Of a stretch of 52,880 nucleotides of DNA, positions 1 through 7,199 are shown one piece after another. The notes under the pieces are model-generated. The model was given only the letters and a program-made list of their open reading frames with translations, did no database searches and had not been told where the DNA came from. This DNA comes from Aeromicrobium sp. (GTDB lineage Bacteria > Actinomycetota > Actinomycetes > Propionibacteriales > Nocardioidaceae): the NCBI RefSeq assembly GCF_023146395.1, contig NZ_JAGLCD010000014.1, positions 1 through 52,880 of the forward strand, read 5' to 3'. Numbering within the stretch: the first letter of the stretch is position 1; each line of letters begins with the position of its first letter. Both the position numbers and the translations under genes were made by a program.

Positions 1-148
1 GCGCCCGAGCCCGCCGACCCAGCTCGGCATAGGTGATCTCGCCCCACGACTGCGCCGGCTGGGCCGGCTCGTCGACGACCGCGATCCGGTCGGGATAGAC
101 CGTGACGGCACGGTCGAGAAAGTCACTGATCGTCAAGGGATAGAACAC
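1..148 (-). CDS. Acyl-CoA synthetase (AMP-binding), N-terminal fragment
   Basis: Only the first 49 codons lie in the window; the gene runs off the left edge. From a GTG at 148 the product reads VFYPLTISDFLDRAVTVYPD and continues with a GEITYAELGRRAR segment. That is the usual opening of AMP-binding fatty-acyl-CoA ligases, which activate acids with ATP and CoA. The start is supported by GGAGG five bases upstream. It is divergent from the thioesterase gene at 282. The catalytic AMP-binding motifs are outside the window, so substrate class cannot be judged. Confidence 0.7.
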   Translation of the reverse strand, partial: MFYPLTISDFLDRAVTVYPDRIAVVDEPAQPAQSWGEITYAELGRRARA

Positions 149-268
149 GGGCACCTCCGGGAGTGGCGTGGCTCACGTCATTCCTATCCTGCCCAGGGCT
201 GCCGGCACGTTGCAGGCCGCCTGGCCACCTGGCCGGCGAGCGGCTGCGGACCTGCGCCGAGCGGTCGG

Positions 269-274
269 TACCGT
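269..274 (+). promoter_or_regulatory. -10 element of a leaderless promoter (TACCGT)
   Basis: TACCGT fits the actinobacterial TANNNT -10 pattern. It lies seven bases before the ATG at 282, and no Shine-Dalgarno sequence is present, so transcription probably starts at the initiation codon. Confidence 0.5.
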
Positions 275-281
275 GCGGGAC

Positions 282-902
282 ATGTCCTGGGAGACGATGT
301 TCAGCAGCAACCTCGACGCCGACGACGCTGCGGCGTACGGCCGACTCGTCAGCAATCTCCGGGCCGCGCAGGACCGCGTGGCGGCGATGCGCTTCGACCG
401 GGAGACGGTCGACGGGCTCGCCGACGACCTCGCCGCGTGGACCGAGCGCCTCGAACCGCTCGCCGGACCGGAGTCCGAGCAGACCAACGGCCGCGTGCCC
501 AGCCTGCCGGTGCGAGGCCACGCGATGGTGCCGGAGCTCCGCGTCACCTCCGCCGGCGGCGGCCGCGTCGACGGCACCGTGACGTTCGGCCGCTGGTTCA
601 TGGGCGGTGGCATGGCCGCCCACGGCGGCGCGGTGGCGCTGCTGTTCGACGAGGCCCTCGGCATCCTGGCCTCGGCCAGCGCGAAAGCGATCACCCGCAC
701 GGCCTACCTGCGCACCGACTTCCGGGCGCTGACCCCGATCGACACCGCGCTCGGGGTGTCGGCATGGATCGACCGCGTGGAGGACCGCAAGATCTTCGTG
801 CGCGGCGAGATCCGCCACGGATCGGTCGTGTGCGCGGAGGCCGACGCGCTCTTTCTGCGCCTGCGTCCCGACCAGGGCCTCGGCCGCCGCACCGACGGCT
901 AG
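282..902 (+). CDS. PaaI-type hotdog-fold thioesterase
   Basis: A 206-residue protein with a C-terminal hotdog domain (about residues 75-195). It contains GRWFMGGGMAAHGGAVALLFDEALG, the helix region where PaaI/4HBT thioesterases carry the glycine-rich oxyanion turn and acidic residue, followed by the TAYLRTDFRALTPID strand. The family hydrolyses acyl-CoA thioesters in the cytoplasm. The N-terminal 70 residues are helical and charged and match nothing I recognise. A start at 168 is possible, but the ATG at 282 with a -10 seven bases upstream is preferred. A GTG at 273 is a further alternative. It is divergent from an acyl-CoA synthetase gene, which fits a role in acyl-CoA metabolism. Substrate is unknown. 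Confidence 0.75.
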   Translation: MSWETMFSSNLDADDAAAYGRLVSNLRAAQDRVAAMRFDRETVDGLADDLAAWTERLEPLAGPESEQTNGRVPSLPVRGHAMVPELRVTSAGGGRVDGTVTFGRWFMGGGMAAHGGAVALLFDEALGILASASAKAITRTAYLRTDFRALTPIDTALGVSAWIDRVEDRKIFVRGEIRHGSVVCAEADALFLRLRPDQGLGRRTDG

Positions 903-923
903 CCCCAGCGTTCGGTCCCCGTG

Positions 924-980
924 GGAGCGGTGAGCAGGCAACCTTCCGATTGAGTCGAAAGGTTGCTGACTCACCGCTCC
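924..980. repeat. Inverted repeat at a convergent junction (family member 1)
   Basis: Two 24-base arms with four mismatches flank a short loop. The left arm begins GGAGCGGTGAG and ends near CAACCTT; the right arm mirrors it (AAGGTTGC...CTCACCGCTCC). It fills the gap between the thioesterase gene and fdxA, which converge. It can form a strong hairpin on either strand, so a bidirectional terminator role is plausible. Related sequences lie at 31306-31390 and 48269-48350. Confidence 0.8.
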
Positions 981-1014
981 AAGGTCGGTGCAGGCAGGGT
1001 CAGTGCTGGTTCGG

Positions 1015-1338
1015 TCAGTCCTGGTTCTGGGGCGGGAGCGAGGCGATCAGCGGGTGATCGGCGTCGATGACCCCGGTGCGGGCGGCGCCGCCGGGCGAAC
1101 CGAGCTCGTCGAAGAAGTGCACGTTCGCGTCGTAGTAGCTGGCCCACTCCTGCGGCGTGTCGTCCTCGTAGAAGATCGCCTCCGGCGGACACACCGGCTC
1201 ACACGCCCCACAGTCGACGCACTCGTCAGGGTGGATGTAGAGCATGCGCTTGCCCTCGTAGATGCAGTCGACCGGACACTCGTCGACGCACGCGCGATCC
1301 TTCACGTCCACGCACGGCTGGGCGATCACATACGTCAT
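1015..1338 (-). CDS. fdxA: 7Fe-8S ferredoxin FdxA
   Basis: A 107-residue ferredoxin. The N-terminal half has C-x7-C-x3-CP (CVDVKDRACVDECPVD) for a 3Fe-4S/4Fe-4S arrangement, and C-x2-C-x2-C-x3-CP (CVDCGACEPVCPPE) forms the second cluster site. The C-terminal extension (about residues 55-107) is typical of actinobacterial FdxA. It carries electrons in the cytoplasm; FprA, encoded at 7678-9051, is the usual NADPH-linked reductase partner. Its ATG overlaps the stop codon of the flavin reductase gene by four bases (ATGA), so the two are co-transcribed and probably translationally coupled. A GAGAGGA sequence precedes the start. Confidence 0.93.
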   Translation of the reverse strand: MTYVIAQPCVDVKDRACVDECPVDCIYEGKRMLYIHPDECVDCGACEPVCPPEAIFYEDDTPQEWASYYDANVHFFDELGSPGGAARTGVIDADHPLIASLPPQNQD

Positions 1339-1868
1339 CGGGACAGGTCCTCTCGATCGAGCGCGGATCCGACCACGCGGTAGGCGCGGTCGAGGTGGAG
1401 CAGCGGCTCCGCGGGCGGGCCGATCGTCGTGGCGACGACGTCGACCAGCACGAGGGTCGAGCCCGCCACCGGCACGGTCTGCCGGACGGTGCCGGCCAGG
1501 CTCACGACGGCGTCCGGCAGGTGCGGCGGGGCGTCCGCGGCGACGACCCAGCCCTGCTCCGGGGTGAAGCGCGGCTCGCCGCTGCGGGCGAAGGCGTCGG
1601 CCAGCGCCGCGCGCCCCACGGGCAGCACGTGCACCGCGACGTCACCGGCGGCCAGGATCGCTCCCGCCGACCGGGTGGCCGTGGAGACCGAGAACGAGAC
1701 GACCGGTGGCTCGGCCGACACCGAGGCGAGGCTCGACACCGTCAGGCCCACCGGTCCCGCGGGCGTCAGGGCGGTGACGATCGCGACGCCCGACGGGTAC
1801 AGGCGGAAGGCCTGCCGCAACCAGGCGGCCCCGGGCGGGGGAGCGCTCGCGGGTGTCACATCGTCCAT
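1335..1868 (-). CDS. Flavin reductase-domain protein (HpaC/DIM6-NTAB family)
   Basis: A 177-residue FMN-binding split-barrel protein. The block RQAFRLYPSGVAIVTA, then VGLTVSSLASVSAEPPVVSFSV and the downstream VHVLPVGRAALADAFA, are the conserved elements of the HpaC-like reductases. These supply reduced flavin, using NAD(P)H, to a partner monooxygenase. No monooxygenase gene is adjacent; the co-operonic partner is a ferredoxin. A longer frame to 1940 exists, but the ATG at 1868 lies eight bases after a good -10 and just downstream of a perfect palindrome with 19-bp promoter spacing. Regulation by a MerR/SoxR-type activator is therefore likely. Confidence 0.85.
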   Translation of the reverse strand: MDDVTPASAPPPGAAWLRQAFRLYPSGVAIVTALTPAGPVGLTVSSLASVSAEPPVVSFSVSTATRSAGAILAAGDVAVHVLPVGRAALADAFARSGEPRFTPEQGWVVAADAPPHLPDAVVSLAGTVRQTVPVAGSTLVLVDVVATTIGPPAEPLLHLDRAYRVVGSALDREDLSR

Positions 1869-1876
1869 GAGCACCG

Positions 1877-1907
1877 ACGGTAGGACCTCAACCGTGGTTG
1901 AGGTCAA
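1877..1907 (-). promoter_or_regulatory. SoxR/MerR-type promoter and operator
   Basis: Read on the minus strand, -35 TTGACC and -10 TACCGT are separated by 19 bp instead of the usual 17. A perfect inverted repeat, GACCTCAACC/GGTTGAGGTC with a 2-bp centre (1884-1905), fills the spacer. A long spacer containing a CCTCAA...TTGAGG palindrome is the hallmark of promoters activated by MerR-family regulators, SoxR in particular. The transcript would begin at or near the ATG at 1868. Confidence 0.8.
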
Positions 1908-1959
1908 ACCGGCGACGTGTGACGCAGGACACCCCTGCACGGATCCTGGACGACGTCCG

Positions 1960-1965
1960 TAGAGT
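1960..1965 (+). promoter_or_regulatory. -10 element of a leaderless promoter (TAGAGT)
   Basis: TAGAGT is followed by exactly seven bases and the GTG at 1973. No ribosome binding site is present. Confidence 0.5.
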
Positions 1966-1972
1966 GAAAGCC

Positions 1973-2554
1973 GTGTCGACCCTCCGTACTGCCGCCCTGA
2001 CCGTCGCCTCCGGCCTCGTCCTGCTGCTCACGCTGAGTCCGCTGCCGGCGTCCGCCCACGACGAGATGATCGAGGCCACGCCGTCCCAGGGCGCGTCCCT
2101 CGGCCCGGACGATCCGCCGTACGCGGCGTTCCGGTTCTCGGGGAACATCTTCCCCGAGGCCGCCTTCGTGTCCGTGGTCGATCCGTCCGGCGCCGACGTG
2201 TCGGTCGGCGAGGCCGTCGTGGCCGGCGACACCGTCTCGCGGGAGTTCAAGCCCGGCGCCCCGGGCACCTACACGGCCTCGTACCGCGTCACGTCGTCCG
2301 ACGGCCACCCGATCGACGGGTCGGTCAACTTCACCTACAACGGACCCGGCCCGAGCGACCCCAGCCCCGACACCCCGAGCGACGCCACCCCGGGCGCCAC
2401 GGACGGGTCGGGCGAGTCGGACGACGCGTCCTCCTCGGCCGACGCCACGACCGACCGCGACTACTCGACCGTCGCGATCATCGTGGTCGCCACGGCCGTG
2501 CTGGTCATCGGCACCGCCGTCGCGATCAGCACCCTGCGGCGCCGGCGTCGCTGA
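1973..2554 (+). CDS. Secreted CopC-domain protein with C-terminal membrane anchor
   Basis: A 193-residue protein. A signal peptide (about residues 1-27, ending ASA) precedes a CopC domain that begins HDEMIEATPSQGASL, so the first mature residue would be the histidine used for copper binding in CopC. The closing CopC strand, YRVTSSDGHPIDGSVNFTYN, is clear. A Pro/Ser/Asp-rich linker follows, then one membrane span (about 163-185) and an RRRRR tail. The family binds copper in the periplasm or cell wall. The usual partner CopD/YcnJ is absent nearby. The GTG at 1973 is chosen because TAGAGT lies seven bases before it; a GTG at 1964 is the alternative. Confidence 0.8.
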   Translation: MSTLRTAALTVASGLVLLLTLSPLPASAHDEMIEATPSQGASLGPDDPPYAAFRFSGNIFPEAAFVSVVDPSGADVSVGEAVVAGDTVSREFKPGAPGTYTASYRVTSSDGHPIDGSVNFTYNGPGPSDPSPDTPSDATPGATDGSGESDDASSSADATTDRDYSTVAIIVVATAVLVIGTAVAISTLRRRRR

Positions 2555-2604
2555 GGCCCGCGGCCTCTGTCGATTCGCGAGGACCCGGTCGGGTCGGCGG
2601 TGGG

Positions 2605-3462
2605 TCAGCTGTAGGGGTAGAAGCCGTGCCCGGACTTCTTGCCGAGCAGGCCGGCGTCGACCATGCGGTCCAGCAGCGGCGGCGGCGAGTAGAGGGGCTC
2701 CTTGAACTCCTCGTACATCGACACCCCGATCGCGCGGATCGTGTCGAGGCCGATCAGGTCCGACAGCGCGAGCGGACCCATCGGGTGCCCGCAGCCGAGG
2801 ACCATGCCCTGGTCGATGTCGGCCGCCGAAGCGTAGCCGGCCTCGTACATCCGGATCGCGCTCAGCAGGTACGGCACGAGGAGGCTGTTGACCACGAAGC
2901 CGGCCCGGTCCGTGGCCTCGATCGGCTCCTTGCCCAGACCGTCGGTCACGTAGCCGCGCATGCGCTCGAGCGTCTCGGGGCTGGAGGTCAGCGACGGGAT
3001 CAGCTCGACGAGCTTCATGACCGGCGCCGGGTTGAAGAAGTGCACGCCCATGACCCGGTCGGCGCGGCCCGAGACGGCACCGAGCTTCACGATCGGGATC
3101 GACGAGGTGTTGGAGGCGAGGATCGCGGACTCGTCGGTCACGATCTGGCCCAGGCGGCGGAACAGGTCGAGCTTGATGTCCTCACGCTCGCTCGCGGCCT
3201 CGATCACGAGCTGACGGTCGGCCAGCGACTCCAGGTCGTCGGTGAAGGTGATGCGACCCACCGTGGCGTCGAAGTCCTCCTGGGAGATCTTGCCGCGACC
3301 CAGCGCCCGCTCCAGCGAGGACGTCACCCGCGACTCGGCCGCCTTCGCGGCATCGGCCGAGACCTCCACCAGCACGACATCGATCCCCGCGCGCGCGTTG
3401 ACCTCCACGATCCCGGAGCCCATGAGGCCCCCACCGATGACTCCGACCCGCTCGACCGACAT
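2605..3462 (-). CDS. fadB2: 3-hydroxybutyryl-CoA dehydrogenase
   Basis: A 285-residue protein of normal family length. The N-terminal Rossmann fold opens with VGVIGGGLMGSGIVEVNARAG (NAD site), and the catalytic histidine lies in VMGVHFFNPAPVMKLVE. The C-terminal helical domain carries DRAGFVVNSLLVPYL and GCGHPMGPLALSDLIGLDT. It oxidises (S)-3-hydroxyacyl-CoA in beta-oxidation or butanoate metabolism. It closely resembles mycobacterial FadB2. GGGAG lies seven bases before the ATG. A 16-bp inverted repeat just upstream (3477-3492) may be an operator. It converges with the CopC gene. Confidence 0.92.
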   Translation of the reverse strand: MSVERVGVIGGGLMGSGIVEVNARAGIDVVLVEVSADAAKAAESRVTSSLERALGRGKISQEDFDATVGRITFTDDLESLADRQLVIEAASEREDIKLDLFRRLGQIVTDESAILASNTSSIPIVKLGAVSGRADRVMGVHFFNPAPVMKLVELIPSLTSSPETLERMRGYVTDGLGKEPIEATDRAGFVVNSLLVPYLLSAIRMYEAGYASAADIDQGMVLGCGHPMGPLALSDLIGLDTIRAIGVSMYEEFKEPLYSPPPLLDRMVDAGLLGKKSGHGFYPYS

Positions 3463-3476
3463 GCTGACTCCCGTTC

Positions 3477-3492
3477 ATGAGGTTTCCCTCAT
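3477..3492 (-). promoter_or_regulatory. Candidate operator in front of the hydroxyacyl-CoA dehydrogenase gene
   Basis: A perfect inverted repeat, ATGAGG-TTTC-CCTCAT, overlaps a possible -10 (GAATAT on the minus strand) upstream of fadB2. Position and symmetry suit a dimeric repressor. The regulator is not identified. Confidence 0.4.
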
Positions 3493-3560
3493 ATTCTCAC
3501 GCCGGGCCTCAGCGGCCGTGGCGCACCCCGCCGGGGTCGTGCCCGTGATGGGATGAGCCC

Positions 3561-3956
3561 ATGCGTCGTCCGGCCCTGCTGCCCCTGCTGATCGCCCTCG
3601 TCCTCGGCGTGAGTGCGTGCGGCGGCTCGTCCGGCGGCGGGCCCGACCCCTCGGCCACGCCGTCCGGTGAGGCCACGTCCTCCGCGGCCCCCGAGGCCCT
3701 CTCGAACTTCTCCTGCGTGCCGGGCGAGGACGGACTGTGGTCGGCCACGGGCACGATCTCGAACTCCGGCGACGAGGCGGAGTCCTTCACGGTCGACGTC
3801 TACATCGGCCCGGCCGACGGCCAGGAGCGCCCCGTGAACCGCACCGAGCTCGCGAACGTGCAGCCCGGCGGGTCGACCCCGCTGTCGGTCTCCGGCCTCG
3901 CGGCCCAGGGCGAGCCCGCGACCTGTCACGTGCGGGTCCTGCGCGCGCAGCCCTGA
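3561..3956 (+). CDS. Small lipoprotein, FxLYD-like
   Basis: A 131-residue lipoprotein. The signal peptide MRRPALLPLLIALVLGVSAC ends in a lipobox (VSAC, Cys20), followed by a Gly/Ser/Pro linker (to about residue 48). The rest forms a small beta domain: a cysteine near its start, an NSGDEAESF turn, VQPGGSTPLSV, and a second cysteine near the end (ATCHVRVLRA), probably disulphide-bonded. The same layout occurs in the lipoprotein at 38996-39433, so the two are likely paralogues. Function unknown; it is displayed on the outer face of the membrane. Confidence 0.75.
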   Translation: MRRPALLPLLIALVLGVSACGGSSGGGPDPSATPSGEATSSAAPEALSNFSCVPGEDGLWSATGTISNSGDEAESFTVDVYIGPADGQERPVNRTELANVQPGGSTPLSVSGLAAQGEPATCHVRVLRAQP

Positions 3957-3998
3957 TCGGCGAGAACCCTCGACATCGGTGAGCCACCGACCTAGTTT

Positions 3999-4970
3999 GT
4001 GACGCATGCACCGGCCACCAGGTCCCCCATCGTCGAGCAGCGCCTCGTGAGCGGCCCCACCGACGCGGGGCCGCGGCCCGGCGTCCACCGCACCCCGGAC
4101 TCGCGTTTCAGCGACCTCCCGAACTTCGACCACGTCCCCCACTACCGCACGTGGGACGGCCTGCGACTGGCTCACGTCGACGTCGGCGAGGGATCGCCGG
4201 TCGTGCTGCTGCACGGGGAGCCCACGTGGTCGTTCCTGTGGCGCCACGTCATCGCCGAGCTCGCGCCGGCCGGGTACCGGTGCATCGCGCCGGACCTGCC
4301 CGGGTTCGGGCGCTCGGACAAGCCGTCCGACGACTGGTTCACCTACGACCGGCTGGTCGCCTCGGTCATCTCGCTCTTCGAGGACCTGGACCTAAACGAC
4401 GTCACGCTCGTGGTGCACGACTGGGGTGGTCCCGTCGGGCTGCGGGTCGCCACGACCGAGATCCCCGAACGCATCTCCCGCCTGGTCGTCATGGACTCCG
4501 GGCTGTTCACGGGTCACCAGCGCATGGGCTCGGCCTGGCAGGCGTTCCGGGACTTCGTCGACGCGACGCCCGACCTGCCGATCGGCATGCTCGTGTCGGG
4601 AGCCGTCGCGACGCCGATGAGCGACGCCGTCCTGGCGGCCTACGAGGCGCCCTTCGACAGCATCGACGCCAAGGGCGGAGCCCGGACGCTGCCGGGCCTG
4701 ATCCCCCAGGCTCCCGACGACCCCGGGGCGGCCGAGGGACGCGCAGCCGTGCAGGCGCTCGCCGCCGACACCCGACCCGCGCTGCTGCTGTGGGCCGATC
4801 AGGACCCCGTGCTCCCGTTGGAGGCCACGGGCCGGCAGATGGAGCAGCTCCTGACCCTGCAGCAGCCGTTGCAGGTCGTCGAGAACGCCGGCCACTTCCT
4901 CCAGGAGGACGCCGGTCCCGCGATCGGTCGGACGATCGCCCGCTGGCTCGACTCCGCCGGCCCGGCCTGA
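3999..4970 (+). CDS. Haloalkane dehalogenase, HLD-I-like
   Basis: A 323-residue alpha/beta hydrolase. LLHGEPTWSFLWR is the oxyanion-hole motif typical of haloalkane dehalogenases. The nucleophile sits in VVHDWGGP (Asp141, followed by the halide-binding Trp142), the acid in WADQDPVL (Asp269) and the base in NAGHFLQED (His299). A cap-domain tryptophan (SAWQAF) fits the second halide-stabilising residue of the HLD-I class. The family hydrolyses carbon-halogen bonds to alcohols. The GTG at 3999 is the upstream-most start; a GTG at 4047 would also leave the catalytic domain whole. An ATG at 4006 is out of frame. Other alpha/beta hydrolases share parts of this pattern, so activity is inferred. Confidence 0.8.
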   Translation: MTHAPATRSPIVEQRLVSGPTDAGPRPGVHRTPDSRFSDLPNFDHVPHYRTWDGLRLAHVDVGEGSPVVLLHGEPTWSFLWRHVIAELAPAGYRCIAPDLPGFGRSDKPSDDWFTYDRLVASVISLFEDLDLNDVTLVVHDWGGPVGLRVATTEIPERISRLVVMDSGLFTGHQRMGSAWQAFRDFVDATPDLPIGMLVSGAVATPMSDAVLAAYEAPFDSIDAKGGARTLPGLIPQAPDDPGAAEGRAAVQALAADTRPALLLWADQDPVLPLEATGRQMEQLLTLQQPLQVVENAGHFLQEDAGPAIGRTIARWLDSAGPA

Positions 4971-5016
4971 CGGACCGGCGCGACAGGCTCCCGCTCCCGC
5001 GTCACGGGCCTCGGCG

Positions 5017-6462
5017 TCAGCCGCCCGCCATCGCGCCGATCTGATACTGCTGCGCCTGCCCGGAGCCGAAGAAGCTGCGGTTGTCGTCGCGCCAGCGCTC
5101 CAGCGAGGAGTCGTGCGACGCATCGGCGGCGGCGCCGGTCGCGGCGTAGTTGTCGAGGGAGTGCGCTCCGCCGGGACCGCGGTCGGCCGCGTCCCCGCCA
5201 CCGCCCTCGGCGTCGCTCAGCTCACGACGCACCGTGGTCCACTCCGGGCGGTCGGGGTTGTCGGCGCCGTCGAGCATCGGCACGACGTCCTGGGTGTGCT
5301 CCAGCGACAGCACCGAGACGCCGTCGGGGACGTCGATCCGGCCGACCGGCGACCCGCCCGTCACGACGCTGGTGATCGAGAACTCGCGCTGCAGGTCGGG
5401 GTCGGCCGCCATCGTCATCGCGGTGATGCCGCCCTGGCTGTGCCCCGTGAGCATGACGGGCGCTCCGGGCGTGATGCCGGCCTCGCGCATCGCATCGGCC
5501 ACGAGCCCCGCCATGACGGTGTCGTCGCCCGCCATCAGGGCCACGTTGGTGGTGAGGTCGACGGGGTTGTCGCCGCGCTGCGACGACCAGTCCTGCGTGC
5601 CCGGGATCTGGACGACGTAGGACGGCGGGTGGCCCTCCAGCGTGATGATCTGGATCCGGCCGTCGTGGGCCGAGGTGACCGCCTGCTGGTCGAAGATCGT
5701 CTCGACCGCGTGCCGTTCGTCGATCCGCAGGTCCGACGGGCCTCCAGCCGCCGCGACCCCGAACTCGCCCGTGTCACGCAGGTGACCCAGGTTGCGCGCG
5801 AGCGCGGCGAGCCCCGCGACCGAGGTCTCGTAGTCGCCGCTGGGCCAGCGGCCCCGCGTGAGCCCCATCAGCGCCAGCGGCCCGAGCGGCACGAGGGCCG
5901 CCAGCGTGAAGCTCGTGCCCTGGACCGCGCCGGGCGCCATCCGGGTGAGGGCCTCGAGCAGCCACGGGTCGTCGTAGGCGAGCTCCTCGACCTCGTTCAG
6001 CAGCTCGTCCTTGTCGCCGAGCAGCAGCATCACGAGCTCAGGGTTGGTGATGAGCACCCCGGCGGCACCGACCGCGGCGACGGGCAGCACCGCGCCGAAC
6101 GTCCAGCCCCCGGCGGTCCACAGCGCTTCCTCCCCGGCCGCGAGGGTCGCGTCGGCGAAGCGGTAGACGTCCACCGCGACGCGCAGGTAGCGCGCCGTGA
6201 CCTCGACCTCGCCCCCCGCCCACAGGGCGCCGTCGGGACCGCTCGAGGCCTCCACGATCGCGACCTGGACGGCGGCGACCTCGCCGGGGCACAGGACCGC
6301 GGCCTGCCACACGTCGCCCTCGCCGAACATCCCCGCGAGCCCGGTGCCGACCTCGCGCAGGTCGTCGCCCGCCAGGTCGAGCACGTCCGCCTGCGTCAGC
6401 ATGTCCTCGTAGCTCGCCGCGACGCCGCCGGCGCCGCCCGAGACCTCGATGTCGCCCGTCAC
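5017..6462 (-). CDS. Alpha/beta hydrolase of a WXG-like operon
   Basis: A 481-residue protein. The N-terminal about 110 residues are helical and end near ALWTAGG. Hydrophobic stretches follow at about 120-140 and 185-210. A C-terminal hydrolase domain carries the nucleophile elbow GHSQGG (serine near residue 341), a likely acid in QDVVPMLDG and a histidine in GGAHSLDNY. A strand reading SYVVQIPGTQDW resembles lipase-like cutinase/PE-PPE-type hydrolases. The start is the GTG at 6462, which overlaps the stop of the preceding gene by four bases (GTGA). As the third gene of an operon led by a WXG100-like protein, it may be a type VII secretion cargo. Substrate unknown. Confidence 0.65.
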   Translation of the reverse strand: MTGDIEVSGGAGGVAASYEDMLTQADVLDLAGDDLREVGTGLAGMFGEGDVWQAAVLCPGEVAAVQVAIVEASSGPDGALWAGGEVEVTARYLRVAVDVYRFADATLAAGEEALWTAGGWTFGAVLPVAAVGAAGVLITNPELVMLLLGDKDELLNEVEELAYDDPWLLEALTRMAPGAVQGTSFTLAALVPLGPLALMGLTRGRWPSGDYETSVAGLAALARNLGHLRDTGEFGVAAAGGPSDLRIDERHAVETIFDQQAVTSAHDGRIQIITLEGHPPSYVVQIPGTQDWSSQRGDNPVDLTTNVALMAGDDTVMAGLVADAMREAGITPGAPVMLTGHSQGGITAMTMAADPDLQREFSITSVVTGGSPVGRIDVPDGVSVLSLEHTQDVVPMLDGADNPDRPEWTTVRRELSDAEGGGGDAADRGPGGAHSLDNYAATGAAADASHDSSLERWRDDNRSFFGSGQAQQYQIGAMAGG

Positions 6463-7199
6463 GACGCCCGCTCCCGTGCCACCAGCGCGGCGTCCCAGGC
6501 GCCCGCCAGCATCGAGGTGGTGGCCGCCGTCAGCTCGGCCCGGCTGCTCGCGGTGTGCGTGACCCGGCGGCCGCGCACCGTGAGGCTGACCCAGCCCCGG
6601 TCGGTCAGCAGCCACTGGCGCACCGCGTGCAGCGGCCCCCCACCCGTCGAGACCGTCATCGTGACGCTCGCCGAGGTGCCGCGGGCCAGCGCCTGCAGCA
6701 CCGGCGGGACATCCTCCAGACCTGCGTGCCGCACCGCCGCCAGGGCGACGTCGGGATCGCTCACGGCCGTGCGCCCCGCGATGAGCGCCGCCTCCTGGTC
6801 AAGCGTCACGGGACCGCGGGGCAGGCGCCGCTCCTCGCCACCGGGCGGCACGAGCCGCATGACCTCCCGGGTGAGCTGACCCGGCGCGTGCGCGCCGAGC
6901 CGCACCCCGGGCACGGCCACCGGGCCCGCATCGCCGGCCACCACGGCGCGGATCGCCACACCCAGCGCGTGCTGGTCGGAGCCGAGCTGCGCGAGCACCC
7001 CCCGCTCCCCCGTCCCAGACATGACGGTGAGGCCGACGTCGGCGCGGCTCAGCGCCAACGCCGCGGCCTCGACCAGCGCGGGCTCGGCGGGCCCGCCGCC
7101 CGCGTGATCGTGACCGAGCGGTCGCAGCGGCACGCCGGCGCCGTCCAGGCCCGTGGCTCGCACGACGCCGGCCCACGACGCCTCGTCGAGGGTTCTCAC
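6459..7199 (-). CDS. EspG-like ESX-associated protein (tentative)
   Basis: A 246-residue cytoplasmic protein without signal peptide or membrane span. Its C-terminal half (SVTMTVSTGGGPLHAVRQWLLTDRGWVSLTVRGRRVTHTASSRAEL) resembles the beta-sheet half of EspG-type chaperones, which bind secreted ESX substrates. I base this on overall layout and operon context and not on a defining motif. It starts at a GTG overlapping the upstream stop (GTGA at 7199) and ends overlapping the hydrolase start. It could instead be an unrelated immunity-type protein for the hydrolase. Confidence 0.45.
   Translation of the reverse strand: MRTLDEASWAGVVRATGLDGAGVPLRPLGHDHAGGGPAEPALVEAAALALSRADVGLTVMSGTGERGVLAQLGSDQHALGVAIRAVVAGDAGPVAVPGVRLGAHAPGQLTREVMRLVPPGGEERRLPRGPVTLDQEAALIAGRTAVSDPDVALAAVRHAGLEDVPPVLQALARGTSASVTMTVSTGGGPLHAVRQWLLTDRGWVSLTVRGRRVTHTASSRAELTAATTSMLAGAWDAALVARERAS

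Noticed and set aside
2551..2565. GAGGCC-CGC-GGCCTC hairpin between the CopC and dehydrogenase genes as terminator.
   Set aside because: A six-bp stem with a three-base loop is common by chance in this G+C-rich sequence and overlaps the CopC stop codon region.
4006..4050. An ATG at 4006 as leaderless start after TAGTTT.
   Set aside because: It is out of frame with the dehalogenase and stops after 14 codons, so the GTG at 3999 or 4047 is preferred.
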